Assembly: GCF_000382485.1 (NCBI RefSeq)
Contig: NZ_AORY01000013.1
Coordinates: 1 to 34,322 of the forward strand
DNA: 34,322 nucleotides
Direction of reading: 5' to 3'
Source: Sphingomonas sp. Mn802worker
GTDB taxonomy: Bacteria > Pseudomonadota > Alphaproteobacteria > Sphingomonadales > Sphingomonadaceae
A program made the position numbers and the translations under genes. The notes beneath the pieces were generated by a model. The model was not told the DNA's origin and made no database searches. It was given only the letters and a program-made list of their open reading frames with translations. The first letter of the stretch is position 1, and each line of letters opens with the position of its first letter. Below, piece after piece: positions 30,743 through 34,322 of the stretch.

Positions 30743-31909
30743 TTACAAGCTCGTTAGAATTGATCGAGCCGTATCAAGTCGGGTCGTTACGTTAGATGTT
30801 CGGGTGGTCCCCTCCAATGCTGCCGCATTGAACTTGGAGTTTGTCGACAGCTCCTTGATTTCCTTCATGCTCGCTTTGCCCTTGGGCTGCCGCTTTTCTG
30901 CAACCGCCTTCTCAAGCAAAGCGGTGAAAACAGCTTCGTAAAGAGCTATATTGAAACGACCATTCTTGATGTTCACAAAGATGTCACGGGGCAGCTTCTC
31001 TGTTGCTTTGAGAAAGCCCTCAAACAGGTCAGCAAGATAAGAATTTTGTATCGAAGTCTGAGACTCTGCCATCTTGGAGTATTGATTAAGAAAACGAACC
31101 ATCGAAGGTGCGTAAGCTTTGTTACGTAGTAGCATGGCAAAGCCCCGAAGAAGGATCTCTATATCCTTCATATGCAGGTCCGGCTTGCTCGACTGAAGAA
31201 GTTCACGCCATAGGGGATGAATGTTCAACTTGTACAACGTGTCATAGAAAGGAGAATGGTACATACTTGTACGTATCTCCTGCGGACGAAGGTTTACTCC
31301 GCCGGTATTAAGGCGATTGAATACCTCATAGATCGCAGTGTCATCCCCGACAGGTGTATTCTGTTTTACAATGATGTTACGAATGGGGCGTAGGTCAAGC
31401 TGAGTCTTGTAATCGTCCAGAGTATGATAATTCAGGCCGTGGAATTTGCTTTGTTGATTAGGCAGTGCTCCAGACAACTTTAAATTAAAATCCTCAAAGT
31501 ATTCATCGTTATGTATGATCCGGTCGGGGATGCCGCCGTTCTCATCAAAAATCGCGCGCAGCTCACCTCGCTTGTCAATTCGCGGAAATCTTCGTTTCAA
31601 GTAATAGTACACCGACATAAGTCGCTGCTGTCCATCAATCACCTGAAACCGATTTCTCGCTTGTTCGTAGAGAAAGAGCTGCGGAACTGGAATTCCAAGT
31701 ATTAGAGACTCGATCAGCCGAGAAGCTCTGACTTTGTCCCACACGTAATTACGCTGGAAGCCCGGTATTCTGACGGCTCCGGCTTCGATAAAGCTATACA
31801 AAGTTAAAACGTTGAAATCATTCGGCGTTGCTGTGACATCGTATTCATCGATCTGACCGTCGACGTTTTCCTCGGCGTAATCGTCGAACCAGTCGGTAGA
31901 ATCAGTCAC
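30743..31909 (-). CDS. DUF262 (ParB/Srx-fold) protein of a two-gene putative defence system
   Basis: This 388-aa protein has the DUF262 signature: IPGFQRNYVWDKVRASRLIESLILGIPVPQLFLY (residues 48-81) and the nucleotide-site motif FQVIDGQQRLMSVYYYL (88-104). The GmrSD nuclease partner domain DUF1524 (HNH) is not seen; the C-terminal half is helical with AEKRQPKGKASMKEIKE. DUF262 proteins act as nucleotide-dependent sensors in several defence systems. The partner here is the HEPN gene downstream. Low GC and the place next to cos suggest recently acquired cargo. Confidence 0.8.
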   Translation of the reverse strand: MTDSTDWFDDYAEENVDGQIDEYDVTATPNDFNVLTLYSFIEAGAVRIPGFQRNYVWDKVRASRLIESLILGIPVPQLFLYEQARNRFQVIDGQQRLMSVYYYLKRRFPRIDKRGELRAIFDENGGIPDRIIHNDEYFEDFNLKLSGALPNQQSKFHGLNYHTLDDYKTQLDLRPIRNIIVKQNTPVGDDTAIYEVFNRLNTGGVNLRPQEIRTSMYHSPFYDTLYKLNIHPLWRELLQSSKPDLHMKDIEILLRGFAMLLRNKAYAPSMVRFLNQYSKMAESQTSIQNSYLADLFEGFLKATEKLPRDIFVNIKNGRFNIALYEAVFTALLEKAVAEKRQPKGKASMKEIKELSTNSKFNAAALEGTTRTSNVTTRLDTARSILTSL

Positions 31910-32178
31910 TATTTCGCTCCGGTATTTCGGATCACTCTCGATCTGACGTCGAACAAGTCAAGCGTCTGAACTCATTTTCTGCGCCGGAAAAGCGGCTCAC
32001 AAAGCGCGCCGCTGGCGCATTCATGGCACGGTTTGTGCCACTCCCTCCTAGGGAACCCCGGTCCCGCGCAAGCGGGTCCGTCCGACATCGGCTGTGATCG
32101 CTGTCGTTGGTCTGGTTAGCACCAGATCGAGCTAGGTGGAGCAGCAAGCTGCGCACGCCGAAGGCGTTCCTCTTATAC
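31910..32178. other. Intergenic region upstream of the DUF262-HEPN operon
   Basis: No gene is supported in these 269 nt. They contain an inverted repeat TGGCAC-GGTTT-GTGCCA (32024-32040) and a CCCGC-GCAA-GCGGG hairpin (32063-32076), both between the replication-like gene and the DUF262 gene. One may be the terminator or the control element of the cargo promoter. GC content is mixed, marking the right edge of the cargo. Confidence 0.4.
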
Positions 32179-32886
32179 TTAACCTCGCAGAGCCGGGTTC
32201 ATTCCGCTCGGGCGATTTGCGTTACCGTCGAGTGCGCGGCCGAGCTTGGCGAGCATGTCGCCGAGCGGAGTGTCGCCGGCGCGGAAGCGTGCCAGCTCTT
32301 CGGAGGTGAGGCTTGCCAGCATGGTGGCGGTACGCTCTTCCTCTTCCTGGCGGCGCGTGACCTCGTCGGCCGGCACAGGCGCGCGGCCGAGCAGGCGGCG
32401 CACCATGTCCGCTGCCATCTTCGGCAAGGTCAGGGCGTAGGCGTTGGAGATCTGGCGCACCTGGGGACCGAACGGGTCGGGGTTCTCCAGCGGCTCGAAT
32501 CTGCGTTCCCAGTTGAGAAAGCCCGCCTCACGCAGACGCACCAGCGCGTCGTGGATCGCGCTCTTCGACCGGCGCAGCCGATCCGCCAGGTACTCGATCG
32601 AAGGTTCGAGCCGACCAGTCTTGAAGTCGACGATGCGCATCATCTCGCGCAAAATGTCGAGGCCGATATGCCCGATCGGGCCGTTGCGCTTGCCCGGCTG
32701 CTTGTTCTCGCGGTCGTACTGCTCGGCCGCACGCATGCGAGCCATGCGCTCGGCCTTGTTGAACGGAGACCATAGCTGCCCCTCGCACGTGCCAGCCTTG
32801 CGGCTGTTGCGGTGGACCTTCTGTCCGGTGCGGTGCGCCTTGGTCGCGAAGCTACCGACCAGCTCGCCGAACGAACGCATCTTCAT
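32179..32886 (-). CDS. Winged-helix protein, putative phage replication protein
   Basis: This 235-aa protein has a basic N-terminus, then GPIGHIGLDILREMMRIVDFKTGRLEPSIEYLADRLRRSKSAIHDALVRLREAGFLNWERR (residues about 69-129), a clear winged helix-turn-helix like those of plasmid/phage RepA and Rep-associated proteins. The rest is helical and charged. It occupies the P2 gene A/B interval between int and cos. No rolling-circle initiator (tyrosine/HUH protein) is seen anywhere in the window, so this is the only candidate for a replication role; a regulatory role is also possible. It follows int by 19 nt. Confidence 0.6.
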   Translation of the reverse strand: MKMRSFGELVGSFATKAHRTGQKVHRNSRKAGTCEGQLWSPFNKAERMARMRAAEQYDRENKQPGKRNGPIGHIGLDILREMMRIVDFKTGRLEPSIEYLADRLRRSKSAIHDALVRLREAGFLNWERRFEPLENPDPFGPQVRQISNAYALTLPKMAADMVRRLLGRAPVPADEVTRRQEEEERTATMLASLTSEELARFRAGDTPLGDMLAKLGRALDGNANRPSGMNPALRG

Positions 32887-32905
32887 GCGACCGCTTCTGC
32901 GTGTG

Positions 32906-34165
32906 TCAGGCTCTGCGCGGCCCTTCGATCAGTGTGCGGGGATCCGCCAGCCCGTCCGAGAGCATGTCCGCCCACTCGCACGCGATCTGACGACGACGGG
33001 GCATATAGCTCGCGCGATTGTAGAGCGGTTCCACGCCCTTCTGAACGTGAGCTAGCATCAGGTCGATAACCTCGCGGTCGCCCGCACGGTTCTCCTCGCC
33101 GGCCAGCTCGTTCATGACGGTGGAGAAGGTCGACCGCCATCCATGCGGCACATGCACGCCCGAGAAGCCGGCGGCTCGATACAGCTTGCTGATCGTGCTG
33201 TCGCTGATCGGTCGACGTGCGCTTCGTACGCTGCGGAAGAGAAGGGGAGCAGTGCCTGACAGCTCCATCGCTATCCTCACGATCTCCACCGTTTGCGGCG
33301 CCAGCGGCACAATGAACTCGAAGGCAACATCTGCCTTCTGCTCCGTCACCAGCTTCATTTTGGCGGCGGGGATGCGCCAGATCGGTGCCACACCGTCCAG
33401 ATCCTCGAACTCGCTCGCCTCGGCCAGGCGCACCGCGCCCGATCGCACTGCCGTCAGCGCAAGGAACCTCGAAGCTAGTTTCGTCAGCGGGTGCGCCGGC
33501 TCGATCTCCACCTTTCGCAACAGAGCTTGCGCAGCCTCCACCGTGCGCACGGCCGGAAACTTGCCACGTCTGATCCTGCTCAATCCGCGCTTGGTAACCG
33601 CCGCCGGGTCGGCCACCGCGACGCCGCTGCCGATCGCCCAGCCAAATACCTCGGAGACCCGCTGCCTCGTGCGATGCGCCGTCTCGATTGCGCCGCGCTT
33701 CTCGATGGGACGCAACGTGGCCAGCACGATCGGCGTGGTAATTGTGTCGATCGGGAGCGTGCCGATGCGCGGAAAGACGTCCTTCTCTAGGCTGCGCCTG
33801 ACGTTCGTCGCATGCTTCGCCGACCAGACGGACTGCTGGCTCGCCATCCAGTCCTCGGCCAGCATCTGGAAGGTCGCACCGTGCCGAGCTGCATGCGCCG
33901 CGGATTGCTGTCGCTTGTGTATCGACGGATCCTGGCCACTGCGTAGCAATCGTGCCGCATCCTCGCGCAGCTCGCGCGCCTCCGCGAGCGAAACGTCCGG
34001 GTACGAGCCGAACGTCAGCCGCTTCTCCTTGCCCGCGATCCGATACTTCCAGCGCCAGCTTCTGTAGCCGTTGACCGTTATGTACAAGTAGAGCCCTTTG
34101 GCGTCCGCGAGTTTGTAGGGCTTCTCGGCACCTTTCGCCTGACGGCAAGCCTTGTCCGTCAGCAC
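32906..34165 (-). CDS. int: P4-type tyrosine integrase
   Basis: This 419-aa protein starts at GTG 34165 (VLTDKACRQAKGAEKPYKLADAKGLYLYI), the standard N-terminal DUF4102 arm-binding domain of P4-type integrases. The catalytic set is Arg241 (TAVRSGAVRL), Lys about 269, His341-x2-Arg344 (HVPHGWRSTFS), His373 (LAHVQKG) and Tyr382 (LYNRASYMPRRRQI). A same-frame extension to 34309 would run over the TGCCCCC repeats and has no family counterpart, so it was rejected. The gene reads into the phage from the right edge; circularised, it follows alpA across the attachment site. Confidence 0.9.
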   Translation of the reverse strand: MLTDKACRQAKGAEKPYKLADAKGLYLYITVNGYRSWRWKYRIAGKEKRLTFGSYPDVSLAEARELREDAARLLRSGQDPSIHKRQQSAAHAARHGATFQMLAEDWMASQQSVWSAKHATNVRRSLEKDVFPRIGTLPIDTITTPIVLATLRPIEKRGAIETAHRTRQRVSEVFGWAIGSGVAVADPAAVTKRGLSRIRRGKFPAVRTVEAAQALLRKVEIEPAHPLTKLASRFLALTAVRSGAVRLAEASEFEDLDGVAPIWRIPAAKMKLVTEQKADVAFEFIVPLAPQTVEIVRIAMELSGTAPLLFRSVRSARRPISDSTISKLYRAAGFSGVHVPHGWRSTFSTVMNELAGEENRAGDREVIDLMLAHVQKGVEPLYNRASYMPRRRQIACEWADMLSDGLADPRTLIEGPRRA

Positions 34166-34168
34166 GCG

Positions 34169-34210
34169 ATGCCCCCAACGCAAAAATCCGGTGCCCCGAA
34201 TATGCCCCCA
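34169..34210. repeat. TGCCCCC repeats, putative integrase arm-type sites (right)
   Basis: ATGCCCCCA occurs at 34169-34177 and 34202-34210, with a variant GTGCCCCGA at 34191-34199. They match the pair at 64-84 on the other edge and lie directly upstream of the integrase GTG. Repeats on both sides of a P4-type integrase attachment region suggest arm-binding sites. Confidence 0.5.
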
Positions 34211-34264
34211 GAAATGTCGCGCTGCATATAGCTGCGATGATGCTTCGTGAGACAAACGGCAAGT

Positions 34265-34291
34265 GCGCTGCAGAGTAAGCAGCGCCGTTTT
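34265..34291. terminator. Hairpin near the right edge, possible terminator or attachment-region element
   Basis: GCGCTGC and GCAGCGC form a perfect 7-bp stem around a 7-nt loop, followed by CGTTTT on the plus strand. The T-run is short, so termination is uncertain. It lies between the arm-type repeats and the window end, in the presumed right attachment region. Confidence 0.35.
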
Positions 34292-34322
34292 CGTGACGTT
34301 GTGAGACAACCTGATATGAGGC

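Noticed and set aside
30157..31909. GmrSD-type IV restriction system
   Set aside because: DUF262 is present but no DUF1524 HNH nuclease domain is seen; the partner is a HEPN protein.
31932..32156. 74-codon minus-strand frame upstream of the DUF262 gene
   Set aside because: Ser/Arg-rich, lacking a ribosome site and any motif; it runs through the hairpins and is more likely chance.
34166..34309. Upstream extension of int to an ATG at 34309
   Set aside because: It runs through the TGCCCCC repeats and lacks similarity to P4-type integrases, whose conserved N-terminus starts at the GTG.
1..34322. CRISPR arrays, tRNA or rRNA genes and IS elements
   Set aside because: No regularly spaced repeats, no cloverleaf-type sequence and no transposase were found on reading either strand.

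Overview
The window reads as one essentially complete P2-type (Peduovirus-like) temperate myophage, present as a prophage of about 34 kb. The host is a GC-rich alphaproteobacterium, most likely a sphingomonad. That inference rests on strong GC bias, common GTG starts and ATGA/GTGA overlaps, a GTTC-N7-GTTC LexA box of the alphaproteobacterial type, and the overall protein style. No host gene is recognised. The window seems cut at the attachment site: integrase arm-type repeats (TGCCCCC) lie at both edges, an AlpA/Vis-like gene sits at the left edge and the tyrosine integrase at the right edge.

Layout. (1) 0.1-3.0 kb, minus strand: an early operon of a Cro-like regulator, a CII-like protein, an Ogr/Delta zinc-finger activator, an HTH/zinc protein, two tiny membrane proteins and a small unknown. 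It is followed by an Ogr-type site, an unknown gene and alpA. (2) 3.0-5.9 kb, mostly plus strand: an S24-fold CI repressor with CTACCG-N6-CGGTAG operators, a WYL-TerB fusion, a 34-aa membrane peptide, a divergent HIRAN gene under a LexA box, and three small genes. (3) 6.1-6.9 kb: an AT-richer cargo gene for a nucleotide-cyclase-like protein. (4) 6.9-26 kb, minus strand: late genes in the order (as transcribed) O N M orf69 L X holin lysozyme Rz Rz1 R S / J I H tailspike / V W FI FII E(E') T U D. The tail genes are rearranged relative to P2 into two promoter-led blocks. (5) 26.1-29.9 kb, plus strand: terminase P, portal Q and a Dam-type methylase. (6) About 30.03 kb: a cos-like sequence (GGCGAGGCGGGG on the minus strand), where P2 has its cos. 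(7) 30.1-31.9 kb: a low-GC two-gene DUF262 + HEPN module beside cos, the position of old/tin in P2, so probably a phage-borne defence system. (8) 32.2-34.2 kb: a winged-helix, possibly replication, protein and the integrase.

How the genes work together. CI holds lysogeny through the paired operators. CI lacks an obvious self-cleavage dipeptide, so the LexA box at 5098-5112 may provide SOS induction through a Tum-like route. The early operon then makes Ogr, which is predicted to activate late transcription through four near-palindromic 25-bp sites (TCTTGT...ACAAGA) placed 50-63 nt before the first gene of each late block. One of these blocks ends in alpA and points across the attachment site at int. 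The best candidates for new biology are the cos-proximal DUF262-HEPN pair, the lone cyclase-like gene, the LexA-box/HIRAN locus and the Ogr regulon.
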